Positions 8,163 through 15,566 of a DNA stretch of 32,210 nt are shown piece after piece. The number at the start of each line of letters is the position of its first letter. The first letter of the stretch is position 1. The notes below the pieces were generated by a model. That model worked only from the letters and a program-made list of their open reading frames with translations, was not told where the DNA came from and did not search any database. The DNA is taken from contig JBCCMP010000004.1 in assembly GCA_039026295.1 (NCBI GenBank), forward strand, positions 1-32,210, written 5' to 3'. A program made the translations under genes and the position numbers. The stretch is from Thermohalobaculum sp039026295. GTDB taxonomy: Bacteria > Pseudomonadota > Alphaproteobacteria > Rhodobacterales > Rhodobacteraceae.

Positions 8163-9490
8163 TGGATCAGACACCTCGGACCCATCCGGTCAAACCCTGG
8201 ACCTTCGACGACTACACCAACTCCTACATTCGCCGTGCGGCGGCGACGGGGGTCTATGACATTCGCGGCGGCGGCGCAAAACGGCGGATCCCGCATTTCG
8301 ACGACCTGCTGTTCCTCGGCTCGTCGCTGACGCGGTTCCCGATGGAAGGCGCCCGTGAGCGTTGCGACACCGCAGTGACACTTGGCGGGTTCAGGGCGAA
8401 GAACCCGCTCGAACTGGACATTCCGATCACCATCGCTGGCATGAGTTTCGGCGCGATATCGGGCCCCGCGAAAGAAGCGCTCGGACGCGGAGCCAACGCG
8501 GCGGGAACGTCGACCACCACGGGCGATGGCGGCATGACACCGGAAGAACGGAACCACTCCAACAAACTGGTCTATCAGTACCTGCCGTCGCGCTACGGGA
8601 TGAACCCGAACGATCTGCGCAAGGCCGACGCGATCGAGATCGTCATGGGCCAGGGCGCGAAACCCGGCGCAGGCGGCATTCTGCTGGGCCAGAAGGTCTC
8701 TGACCGGGTCGCCGAAATGCGCAACCTGCCACCGGGGATCGACCAGCGATCTGGTGTGCGCCATCCCGACTGCTCGGGTGCGGATGAGTTGGAGATCAAG
8801 ACGCTCGAATTGCGCGAGATCACGGGCTGGAAAGTCCCGATCTATATCAAGGTCGGTGGCTCGCGACCCTATTACGACACGGCGCTGGCGGTCAAAGGCG
8901 GCGCGGATGTCGTGGTGATCGACGGCATGCAGGGCGGCACTGCGGCGTCTCAGGAGGTCTTCATCGAACATGTCGGCCTGCCGACGCTGGCCTGCATCCG
9001 CCCAGCCGTGCAGGCGCTGCGCGACCTCGGTGTGTATCGGAAGATTCAGCTCGTCATCTCAGGCGGCATTCGCACGGGCGCAGATGTCGCCAAGGCGCTG
9101 GCACTGGGCGCGGACGCCGTTTCGATCGGCACGGCCGCGCTGGTCGCGCTTGGCGACAACGACCCGAAATGGGAAGCCGAGTACAACAAGATGGGCACCA
9201 CGGCTGGGGCCTATGACGACTGGCACGAAGGCATGGATCCCGCCGGAATCCTGACGCAAGAGCCAGAGCTTCAGGCGCGGCTCGACCCGGTTCTGGGCGG
9301 GCGAAGGCTGGCCAACTATTTGAAGGTCATGGTGATGGAGGCACAATCCATTGCGCGCGCCTGCGGCAAGTCCAGCCTCCGGAGCCTGGAGCCCGAAGAC
9401 CTGGTCGCCCTGACCGCCGAAGCCGCCGACATGGCGGGCGTGCCAACGGTCGGGCAAAGCTGGGTCCCGGGCACCGCGAAGGACGTATGA
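8162..9490 (+). CDS. glxD: FMN-binding glutamate synthase domain protein without Fe-S cysteines (GlxD/MgsC-like)
   Basis: This 442-residue protein is the TIM-barrel synthase part of glutamate synthase, where ammonia reacts on FMN chemistry. Barrel motifs are clear: TTGDGGMTPEE, GQGAKPGAGGILLGQKV, VPIYIKVGGSRPYYDTA, GADVVVIDGMQGGTAA, VISGGIRTGADVAKALALGADAVSIGTAAL. In ordinary GltB a cysteine cluster of the form CHxxxCPxGIATQ follows. Here the aligned stretch reads AYDDWHEGMDPAGILTQEP, with no cysteine, so the 3Fe-4S cluster is missing. This is a trait I associate with the GlxD/MgsC branch. Whether it makes glutamate, N-methylglutamate or another N-alkyl glutamate cannot be decided from sequence; no gmaS or mgd genes are in the window. 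Confidence 0.85.
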   Translation: MDQTPRTHPVKPWTFDDYTNSYIRRAAATGVYDIRGGGAKRRIPHFDDLLFLGSSLTRFPMEGARERCDTAVTLGGFRAKNPLELDIPITIAGMSFGAISGPAKEALGRGANAAGTSTTTGDGGMTPEERNHSNKLVYQYLPSRYGMNPNDLRKADAIEIVMGQGAKPGAGGILLGQKVSDRVAEMRNLPPGIDQRSGVRHPDCSGADELEIKTLELREITGWKVPIYIKVGGSRPYYDTALAVKGGADVVVIDGMQGGTAASQEVFIEHVGLPTLACIRPAVQALRDLGVYRKIQLVISGGIRTGADVAKALALGADAVSIGTAALVALGDNDPKWEAEYNKMGTTAGAYDDWHEGMDPAGILTQEPELQARLDPVLGGRRLANYLKVMVMEAQSIARACGKSSLRSLEPEDLVALTAEAADMAGVPTVGQSWVPGTAKDV

Positions 9491-9507
9491 AGTCCAGAAG
9501 GTTGTTG

Positions 9508-9538
9508 CCGGGCATCTGGGCTGGAAGAGCCCGCCCGG
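9508..9538 (+). terminator. Two-tier hairpin after glxD
   Basis: CCGGGC (9508-9513) pairs with GCCCGG (9533-9538), and an inner GGGCT/AGCCC stem (9518-9522 and 9528-9532) closes a five-base loop; ATCT bulges on one side. It lies 18 bases after the glxD stop, where a terminator is expected, but no T run follows. It may act as an mRNA 3'-end stabiliser instead. Confidence 0.4.
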
Positions 9539-9591
9539 ATGCTCGCATATCGGGTTAACCAATCCGCCTCGATAAAACTGTCGGGCGCAAA

Positions 9592-9621
9592 GCCATACGG
9601 AAGCCATACGCTTGCCATACG
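9592..9621. repeat. Three GCCATACG direct repeats at an 11-bp period
   Basis: GCCATACG occurs at 9592-9599, 9603-9610 and 9614-9621, each start exactly 11 bases after the last, with different spacer bases (GAA, CTT). The array lies between the convergent glxD and WD40 genes and outside any gene I can support. An 11-bp direct-repeat period fits one helical turn and is typical of winged-helix response regulator sites, but that assignment is only a suggestion. Confidence 0.6.
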
Positions 9622-9711
9622 GCCTGTCCGACACCTCCCGGCGGGTAAACGCACGCGCGCGGCGACCCACTGGTGACTGATTTTCCCAGGACCGCGCAGA
9701 GCACGCCCGCC

Positions 9712-10749
9712 TCAAATCTTCAAAGGCTTCCAGATAACCGTCCCGTCCTCATGGCCGATCAGGATGTGAGATTTCGACTGCGTCACCGCCAGGGCAGTCA
9801 CCGCCGAAGTCGATGATTCCTCTATGAAAACCGGTTCTGACGACGGATCCAGATCGCCGTATATGACGGCCCCATGGCGAAATCCGGCGATCACGGCAGA
9901 TCTGCCCGCGACGGGCAGTACCGCGGTCACGAGATCCCCTGCGGTACATACCCGGCGCGGCTCGCGGTCCTTCGGCCCCTCTGCCCCGTCAAAGGGCCAG
10001 CAGATCGCAGCATAGGCCCCCGATGTGGCGAGAAACGGCTGATCACCGATCCAGGCAAAGCTCTTGACCTTGACCACGCTGCCATAAAGCTGCGTGACGT
10101 CCTGATCCTCCATTCGCCAGCAGTTCAGCATGTTTTCCTGCAACGCAGCGATCAGAAAACGCCCATCCGGGCTGAACGTCACGGCCGCATGCGGGCCGTT
10201 CCAGGCCAGCTTCCGGGCGATCCATTCCGACCCATCGTTCTGCCAGACAGTGACCCCGCCGTAGTGGGCGACGGCAAGGCGTCGGCCCTCGGCATCAAAA
10301 GCCAGCCCCGCCACCGTACTTGGATGTTCGAAGGTGCGTGCAGACTTTTCAGGGCCGGTCCAAAGGTGGACGACGCGACCTGAAGAGCAGGCCTGTAACG
10401 CGCCCCGAACGGCCACACAGTCCACCCAGCGCGTCCCGAAGTTGGCAATCTCTTCAACGGTACCATTAGGCGAGACGCCGACAAACCGCCCGTCATCGCC
10501 GCCGGTGACGACGACATCGTCCTCAGCCTGAAGGCACAGAACCGCACCGTCATGGGCCTTCACGACGACGGGATCCGAATCCGGTCGGAACAGTCGCAGG
10601 CTGCCATCGCCGAAGCCCGCGGCGATCGCATCTCCTGTCGCAGCGGCCCCGGTCACTGGCACGCCAGTCTGGATCTTTAGGTTATGTGTCTCAGCCAGCT
10701 CGGGAAATCCGATGTCCGGGAAAGCTGGCCCCTCCGCACCGGCTGTCAT
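9712..10749 (-). CDS. WD40 repeat beta-propeller protein
   Basis: This 345-residue protein of repeating 35-45 residue units is predicted to fold as a cytoplasmic beta-propeller, a scaffold for protein partners. Repeat signatures include GAAATGDAIAAGFGDGSLRLF, LCLQAEDDVVVTGGDDGRFVGV, STVAGLAFDAEGRRLAVAHYGGVTVW, AAVTFSPDGRFLIAALQENMLNCW and VTALAVTQSKSHILIGHEDGTVIW, giving about seven blades by eye. There is no signal peptide or enzyme motif. The start was set at the ATG at 10749, which overlaps the stop of a short upstream frame as ATGA; a TTG at 10758 is also in frame. Its partner is unknown; the neighbours (rpsD, glxD) give no hint. Confidence 0.8.
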   Translation of the reverse strand: MTAGAEGPAFPDIGFPELAETHNLKIQTGVPVTGAAATGDAIAAGFGDGSLRLFRPDSDPVVVKAHDGAVLCLQAEDDVVVTGGDDGRFVGVSPNGTVEEIANFGTRWVDCVAVRGALQACSSGRVVHLWTGPEKSARTFEHPSTVAGLAFDAEGRRLAVAHYGGVTVWQNDGSEWIARKLAWNGPHAAVTFSPDGRFLIAALQENMLNCWRMEDQDVTQLYGSVVKVKSFAWIGDQPFLATSGAYAAICWPFDGAEGPKDREPRRVCTAGDLVTAVLPVAGRSAVIAGFRHGAVIYGDLDPSSEPVFIEESSTSAVTALAVTQSKSHILIGHEDGTVIWKPLKI

Positions 10750-10907
10750 GATCGCCAACCCGCTGGGGCGCCCCTCGGTCGGCCTTCCTGCAATTCAGCA
10801 GCTTGAATTCGCAGCCAAGCTCTAATCGATATGCGAGGTTTCCATGCGAGCCCAAATCCAAAGATCCAGTCAATGGATCCAGGCTCTATGTCTATTGACT
10901 GTTCCAT
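10746..10907 (-). CDS. Possible 53-residue leader ORF coupled to the WD40 gene
   Basis: An ATG at 10907 with GGAG nine bases upstream opens a 53-codon frame (MEQSIDIEPGSIDWIF...) whose TGA overlaps the WD40 start as ATGA. The overlap and ribosome site favour real translation. Against it, the base composition is poorer in GC than in neighbouring genes, no family is recognised, and the C-terminal half looks like non-coding sequence. It could be a translated leader that lifts WD40 expression, or chance. Confidence 0.25.
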   Translation of the reverse strand: MEQSIDIEPGSIDWIFGFGLAWKPRISIRAWLRIQAAELQEGRPRGAPAGWRS

Positions 10908-11030
10908 GCTCTTCGACTCCGTCCGCGCAATTCTACCGGATGGTTTGTTCCGCGCGAAAGGGAAACGTCTTCGTCGGATCAGGCCGCGAAAGTTCGAACT
11001 GGCGGGACCGGACGCCTCTTTGTGCGCCCC

Positions 11031-11066
11031 AAAAAACAAAGGGCCGAACGAAAGCGTACGGCCCTT
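11031..11066 (-). terminator. Rho-independent terminator of rpsD
   Basis: On the minus strand the 8-bp stem AAGGGCCG/CGGCCCTT (11059-11066 and 11039-11046) with a 12-base loop is followed by TTTGTTTTTT. It sits about 50 bases after the rpsD stop and is the clearest intrinsic terminator in the window. Confidence 0.92.
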
Positions 11067-11115
11067 CGAGATCTGAATTTGTACTGCAGCAGCAACAGGC
11101 CCGTGGCCTGCCGCG

Positions 11116-11736
11116 TCAATTCTTGGCGTAGTATTCAACGACGAGGTTCGGCTCCATCATCACCGCAAAGGGAACGTCACCCAGCGACGGGGTGCGGATG
11201 AAGGTGGCCGTCATCTTCGAATGGTCGACATCTATGTAGTCGGGGGTGTCACGCTCGGGGCTTTGGATCGCTTCAAGAACCAGCACCATGTCCTTGGCTT
11301 TGGAACGCAGCGAGATGACGTCGCCCTCCTTGACGCGGTAGGATGGGATGTTCGTCCGCACGCCATTCACTTCCACGTGGCCATGGTTCACGAACTGACG
11401 GGCAGCGAAAACTGTCGGGACGAACTTGGAGCGGTAGACGACCGCGTCCAGACGGCTCTCCAGCAGGCCGATCAGGTTCTCACCCGTGTCGCCTTTGCGG
11501 CGCTCGGCCTCGGAATAAATACGGCGGAACTGCTTCTCGGTCAGGTCGCCGTAGTGCCCTTTAAGCTTCTGCTTTGCACGAAGCTGCAGGCCAAAGTCGG
11601 ACATCTTGCCCTTGCGGCGCTGCCCGTGCTGACCAGGGCCATATTCGCGGCGGTTGACGGGGGATTTCGGGCGACCCCAGATGTTTTCACCCATCCGGCG
11701 GTCGAGCTTATACTTCGCAGACGTGCGTTTGGTCAC
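11116..11736 (-). CDS. rpsD: Ribosomal protein S4
   Basis: S4 nucleates assembly of the 30S body by binding the 16S five-way junction. The 206 residues include the N-terminal MTKRTSAKYKLDRRMGENIWG, GPGQHGQRRKGKMSDFGLQLRAKQKLKGHYG, and the S4 RNA-binding fold with SRLDAVVYRSKFVPTVFAARQFVNHGHVEVNGVRTNIPSYRVKEGDVISL. The start is a GTG at 11736 with AGGAG eight bases upstream. As usual in alphaproteobacteria the gene stands alone, away from the rpoA operon. It has its own promoter and terminator. Confidence 0.98.
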   Translation of the reverse strand: MTKRTSAKYKLDRRMGENIWGRPKSPVNRREYGPGQHGQRRKGKMSDFGLQLRAKQKLKGHYGDLTEKQFRRIYSEAERRKGDTGENLIGLLESRLDAVVYRSKFVPTVFAARQFVNHGHVEVNGVRTNIPSYRVKEGDVISLRSKAKDMVLVLEAIQSPERDTPDYIDVDHSKMTATFIRTPSLGDVPFAVMMEPNLVVEYYAKN

Positions 11737-11857
11737 GTGCGGTCTCCTTCATCAATGTTCGGGCGACCTCCTTTCACTCCCCATGGGGAATGCGACAGGA
11801 CCCCGGTTTCCCGGGCCACGGACGCCTTTTGCTCCACCCTAACAGGAGGAGAGCGCG

Positions 11858-11885
11858 CTTATACACAGGGGCCCAGGCGAGTCAA
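11858..11885 (-). promoter_or_regulatory. Sigma70-type promoter of rpsD
   Basis: Minus strand TTGACT (11880-11885) and TATAAG (11858-11863) are separated by 16 bases, close to the consensus housekeeping promoter. The roughly 110-base leader down to rpsD contains a 12-bp palindrome, TCCCCATGGGGA, at 11778-11789 and an extra AGGAGGT at about 11765-11771. The leader may take part in S4 regulation; this is not shown by sequence. Confidence 0.75.
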
Positions 11886-11914
11886 CCAGACGCGGCCACC
11901 CGCCCCGTGCCACG

Positions 11915-13798
11915 TCAGGCCCGTTGCCACGGCCGCGGAAACGCCCCGATCGCATCGGTGATCGCGTCATCCGCCGCGTCGCTGGTGATGTGCGCGACAA
12001 GCCCCAGCTTCTTGTCCTCGATCACGTCGATCGAGGCCTTGATCCCGGCCTCGGCAAAGGCCGCGCCATAGATCCGGATGATCGCGCTCTTCCGAAGGTC
12101 AGGTTTGAAGACCTTGCCAACGGCGGTCTTCGGCAACTCGTCCAGCACCTCGACGTATTTTGGCACTGCGGCGCGTTCGGAAATCTCGGTATCTGCATAA
12201 GCCATCAGATCCGCGCTCGTTGCCGTACCGCCATCGATCAGTTCGACATAGGCGCAGGGCACCTCGCCGGAATGCGCATCGGGCTGGCCGATAGCGCCGA
12301 CAAAAGCGACATCCTTGTGCCCGGCCAATGATTCTTCGATGATCGCCGGGTCAATATTGTGCCCGCCACGGATGATCAGATCCTTCGCACGCCCGGTGAT
12401 CCACAGTGTGCCGTCCGCATCCAGACGGCCCAGATCCCCAGTACGCAGATACCGATCGGGCCCGGCGAACAAACCCTTGTTGCGGTTCTCGTCGGTGTAG
12501 CCGGGAAAAACCGCGAGGCCACCGACGCAAATCTCGCCGGCCTCGTCGACCGCACACTCTTTCAGGATGTTTCCGTCCGCATCGCATTCCAGGATTTTCA
12601 CGTCGATATAGGGGAAGGGATAGCCGACCGACCCGATCTTGCGCTCGCCATGCGGCGGGTTGACAGAGACGATACACGTGGCCTCCGTCATGCCATAGCC
12701 TTCCAGGATCTTCACACCTGTCGCGTCCTGGAACTGCTTGAACAACTCGACCGGCAAAGGTGCTGAGCCGCAGAACGCATATTGCAGCGTGGAGACGTTG
12801 GCATCGACCGGGCGCTGCATCAGCGCAGCGGCGGCCGTCGGCACCGTGACCATGAAGGTCACACCCCAGCGTTCCACCAGCTTCCAGAAGTTGTCGAAAA
12901 CACCGTCGCCGCGATAGCCTGCCGGTGTGGGCATCACGATGTGTCCGCCGGTGGCGACGCAACTCATCAACATGGGATAGGCGGCCATGACATGAAACAG
13001 CGGCAGCGGGCACAATAGGACCGACTTCTCGTCAATCAGGCTCAGCGCCGGGGCGATGCCGTTATAGATCATACCAGAATGCATATGCTGGGCGATCTTC
13101 GGCATGCCTGTTGTTCCGCCGGTGTGGAAATAAGCGCCGACACGGTCTCCGGCGGTTTCCTCGAATGTCAGTTCCGTGGGCTGCCCGGCGATGGCCGTAT
13201 TGAAGTCCATCACCTGCACATTCGGCGCTCTGTCGGCTTTGGGCCGGATCAATGGCACAATCCACGAAAGCGGCGGGCCGAGATAGCGCTTCAGGTCAAG
13301 CTCCAGCACAGTCTTGACCGACGGTGCCATGGCAACCGCCTTGTGCGCCTTCTCGTTGACATCCGTCTTCGGGAAACCGGCCAGCGTGACCAGAACCTTT
13401 GCTCCGGTCTCGTTCAAGAGCGCCGCGATCTGCTCTGGCTCCAAAAGAGGGTTGATCGGATTTACAATCCCGGCGGTACAGCCGGCCAGCAGTGTGATCG
13501 CGGTCTCGTTCGCATTCGGCAGCAGGTAGGCAACGACATCGTCTTCGCCGACGCCAAGACTGCGAAACAGGTTTGCCGTCTGCGCAACCTTGGCGCGCAG
13601 ATCCGACCAATTCAGTGTCTCGGCCTTGTCATTCGGCCCTGACTTTATCTGGAAGGTAATCGCATTCCGGCTCGGGAACCGTTCGGCCGTTTTCGACAGC
13701 ATCCCGTACACGCTGGAGTGGATCATGCGCTCTTCCAGCGGCACCTCTTCGATGGTGGCCTTGTCCGCGAGCGTTCCGAATTCAAAGCGTTCGTACAT
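11915..13798 (-). CDS. AMP-forming acyl-CoA synthetase (FadD-like)
   Basis: The enzyme should activate a carboxylic acid with ATP and CoA to an acyl-CoA. The 627-residue protein starts at the ATG at 13798, chosen because GGGAGGG lies just upstream; the open frame continues to 13885 without family similarity. ANL-superfamily motifs are intact: HTGGTTGMPK (A3 phosphate loop, residues 225-234), YGMTEAT, TGDLGRLDADGTLWITGRAKDLIIRGGHNIDP, and the C-terminal PKTAVGKVFKPDLR with the catalytic lysine. The phosphate loop carries GG where many members have SG, and IAQHMH after the lysine, as in a sub-branch of fatty-acyl-CoA ligases. Chain length of the substrate cannot be told. It is divergent from the ketimine reductase gene across a 17-bp palindrome. 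Confidence 0.88.
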   Translation of the reverse strand: MYERFEFGTLADKATIEEVPLEERMIHSSVYGMLSKTAERFPSRNAITFQIKSGPNDKAETLNWSDLRAKVAQTANLFRSLGVGEDDVVAYLLPNANETAITLLAGCTAGIVNPINPLLEPEQIAALLNETGAKVLVTLAGFPKTDVNEKAHKAVAMAPSVKTVLELDLKRYLGPPLSWIVPLIRPKADRAPNVQVMDFNTAIAGQPTELTFEETAGDRVGAYFHTGGTTGMPKIAQHMHSGMIYNGIAPALSLIDEKSVLLCPLPLFHVMAAYPMLMSCVATGGHIVMPTPAGYRGDGVFDNFWKLVERWGVTFMVTVPTAAAALMQRPVDANVSTLQYAFCGSAPLPVELFKQFQDATGVKILEGYGMTEATCIVSVNPPHGERKIGSVGYPFPYIDVKILECDADGNILKECAVDEAGEICVGGLAVFPGYTDENRNKGLFAGPDRYLRTGDLGRLDADGTLWITGRAKDLIIRGGHNIDPAIIEESLAGHKDVAFVGAIGQPDAHSGEVPCAYVELIDGGTATSADLMAYADTEISERAAVPKYVEVLDELPKTAVGKVFKPDLRKSAIIRIYGAAFAEAGIKASIDVIEDKKLGLVAHITSDAADDAITDAIGAFPRPWQRA

Positions 13799-13854
13799 TG
13801 GTCCCTCCCTTGGCGACATGTCTTCGCCTGTTTGGACACTTATGTCTTTCGTCG

Positions 13855-13871
13855 GCCCTTGCAGCAAGGGC
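13855..13871. promoter_or_regulatory. 17-bp palindrome between divergent acyl-CoA ligase and reductase genes
   Basis: GCCCTTGC-A-GCAAGGGC is a perfect inverted repeat of 8-bp arms around one base. It lies centrally in the 134-bp divergent spacer, 56 bp from the ligase start and 61 bp from the reductase start. This position suits an operator controlling both genes. Its TTGCAGCAA core also occurs upstream of ecm at 19033-19041. Confidence 0.5.
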
Positions 13872-13932
13872 GGACGTAAGGGCAAGTAGGGACGGAAACG
13901 CGCCCATCAAGGCCGATGAACGGGAGACTTCT

Positions 13933-14934
13933 ATGAATGATGTGACTTTGTCGCTGGACGAGGTGCGCGATCTGGCAACCCGCGCACTGCTGGCCAATGG
14001 GTGCAATCAGGCCAACGCCGATGCCGTCGCCGACACCGTGACAGCGGCAGAGCGCGACGGCTGCAAGTCGCACGGCCTCTTCCGGATACCCGGCTACGTG
14101 AAGTCGTTGAAGAACGGCAAGATCAACGGCCAGTCGACACCTGTCGTCATGCAGCCGGGCCCATGCATCGTCAAGGTCGATGGCGACCGGGGGCTCGCGC
14201 CGCTTGCGTTGCAGATGGCGCGCGCGCCGCTGATCGAAGCGGCCCGCAAAAACGGCATGGCCGCACTGGCGATCCGCCGCTCCCACCATTATGCGGCGCT
14301 TTGGCCAGAGACCGAGGCGCTGGCGATCGAAGGCCTGGTTGGCATGGCGTTCGTCAACTCTCCCCCCTACATGGCCCCGGCCGGTGGGAAAGCGCCGTTC
14401 TTTGGAACGAACCCGATGTCCTTTGCCTGGCCACGTCCGGACGGCGGTGCAGTTGTCTGGGACCAGGCGACGGCAGCGACTGCGCGGGGCGAGCTTCAGA
14501 TCGCCAAACGCGATGGTCATGCGGCGCCGGAATGTGCCGGTATCGACAGGGATGGCAATCCGACAACAGACCCCGCGGCGATCCTTGAAGGCGCTCAATT
14601 ACCCTTTGGCGGCTACAAGGGCGGTGCAATCGCCCTGATGGTCGATCTTCTGTGCGGTCCGCTGATCGACGAGGTGTCCAGCCAGGAAGTGGCGGCCGAG
14701 GATAACGGGGACGGCGGGCCGGCCACCGGCGGCGAGTTGGTCCTCGCGATCGATCCCGGCCATTTCGGCGGAGCGAACGCAATCGCCCGGGGCGAACGCC
14801 TTCTGGACGCACTCAGCTCAATGGACGGCGTGCGCTTGCCAGGGAACCGGCGGCTTGCCGCACGCGCCCAAACGCCAACCCATGGTGCCGCGATACCCGC
14901 CAGCCTGCATCAGGCCATTCAAGACCTGCTGTAG
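13933..14934 (+). CDS. Ldh2-family NAD(P)H oxidoreductase, probably delta1-piperideine/pyrroline-2-carboxylate reductase (DpkA/LhpD type)
   Basis: The 333-residue protein belongs to the malate/L-lactate dehydrogenase (Ldh2) fold, distinct from Rossmann dehydrogenases. The start at 13933 has GGGAG eight bases upstream. Family landmarks are CKSHGLFRIPGY with His47, RRSHHYAALWP with His118-119, FGTNPMSFAWP from residue 157, and LPFGGYKGGAIALMVDLL from 223. The SHHYAALWP and PFGGYKG versions resemble, from memory, DpkA and LhpD, which reduce cyclic ketimines from D-lysine, D-proline or hydroxyproline catabolism. Malate, ureidoglycolate or sulfolactate dehydrogenase remain alternatives. No other proline or lysine catabolic genes are nearby. 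The gene is followed by a hairpin shared with the minus-strand gene beyond it. Confidence 0.75.
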   Translation: MNDVTLSLDEVRDLATRALLANGCNQANADAVADTVTAAERDGCKSHGLFRIPGYVKSLKNGKINGQSTPVVMQPGPCIVKVDGDRGLAPLALQMARAPLIEAARKNGMAALAIRRSHHYAALWPETEALAIEGLVGMAFVNSPPYMAPAGGKAPFFGTNPMSFAWPRPDGGAVVWDQATAATARGELQIAKRDGHAAPECAGIDRDGNPTTDPAAILEGAQLPFGGYKGGAIALMVDLLCGPLIDEVSSQEVAAEDNGDGGPATGGELVLAIDPGHFGGANAIARGERLLDALSSMDGVRLPGNRRLAARAQTPTHGAAIPASLHQAIQDLL

Positions 14935-14955
14935 CGCTGACGGACATCAGAGACA

Positions 14956-14986
14956 CAAAAGAAAAGGGCCGCGCCCCGCGCAGCCC
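14956..14986 (-). terminator. Rho-independent terminator of the histone-like gene
   Basis: On the minus strand the 9-bp stem GGGCTGCGC/GCGCGGCCC (one T-G pair, loop GGG) is followed by TTTTCTTTTG. It lies 38 bases after the stop of the 59-residue gene, between convergent genes. Confidence 0.82.
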
Positions 14987-15024
14987 CGTGCTTTGACGTG
15001 CAGGCAAGCGGCCTGCCGTCGCGA

Positions 15025-15204
15025 TCAACCGGCGTTGATCTTTTCCTGCACGTCCTTGCGGACATCCTGGGCGATGCCCTTCATTTCCTGCATCGCCTTG
15101 CGGATGCGGCGGCCTGCAGCCTTGTTCATCTTGTCGCCGTAGAAATCGCCGAAGTCGGCTTCCAGGGCAGTCATCATTTCTTTCAGTTGCTCGAAGCGTT
15201 CCAT
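15025..15204 (-). CDS. Histone H1-like small basic protein (Hc1-type)
   Basis: This 59-residue protein starts at an ATG with AGGAGG seven bases upstream and ends before a strong terminator, so it is a real stand-alone gene. The sequence opens MERFEQLKEMMTALEADFG and continues DFYGDKMNKAAGRRIRKAMQ and KGIAQDVRKDVQEKINAG. Its pattern of FYxxxxNKAAGxRxRKxMQxxKxxAQxxRxxVQ matches, from memory, the bacterial histone H1-like family (chlamydial Hc1 N-domain, widespread in Bacteroidetes). Two amphipathic helices are joined at AAGRR, and there is no lysine-rich AKKA tail. It may bind DNA or act in nucleoid organisation; function in alphaproteobacteria is not established to my knowledge. Confidence 0.78.
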   Translation of the reverse strand: MERFEQLKEMMTALEADFGDFYGDKMNKAAGRRIRKAMQEMKGIAQDVRKDVQEKINAG

Positions 15205-15566
15205 GCTCGTCCTCCTTTATTGGTGCCTGGGGATGGGTTTAGCGCCGCGGGGGCGCTGTGAAAAGAACGTAAATGCAGCCTGACGGAGGTTTTTTGCGGT
15301 CTGGACTCATCGAAAAGCCCATTCGCGGGAAATCGTCACCTGCGGACCGCACTCAATCTGTGCGTGTTGGACATGTCCGCTAATGAAAATGCTTGCAACC
15401 CGCGGTTTGGCTCGACCACAGCACGTGTCGCCCAGTCTGCGAAGACCCTTTGACGGCAAACATTCAGTCGCGACCACAACGCTGCGCCCAGCAAGTGGTC
15501 CGGCACCGAAGCAGGCGATTTACCAAGAAACGATGCGGACGCGCGGGCACCGGCCCGCGCCTGGCA
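15205..15566. other. Intergenic region between histone-like gene and ccr
   Basis: No gene is supported in these 362 bases. The right end holds an 8-bp hairpin, GCGCGGGC/GCCCGCGC, at 15541-15560, just after the ccr stop on the minus strand. It lacks a T run and is a weak terminator candidate. The left end must contain the promoter of the histone-like gene, but no convincing -35/-10 pair stands out. Confidence 0.5.

Noticed and set aside
10908..11138. Longer minus-strand frame of 130 codons from inside rpsD towards the WD40 gene
   Set aside because: It begins in rpsD coding sequence and crosses the rpsD terminator. Only its last 53 codons, from 10907, could be translated separately.
14998..15261. 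Plus-strand 87-codon frame (MQASGLPSRSTG...)
   Set aside because: It lies opposite the better supported 59-residue histone-like gene, which has the ribosome site, terminator and family pattern.
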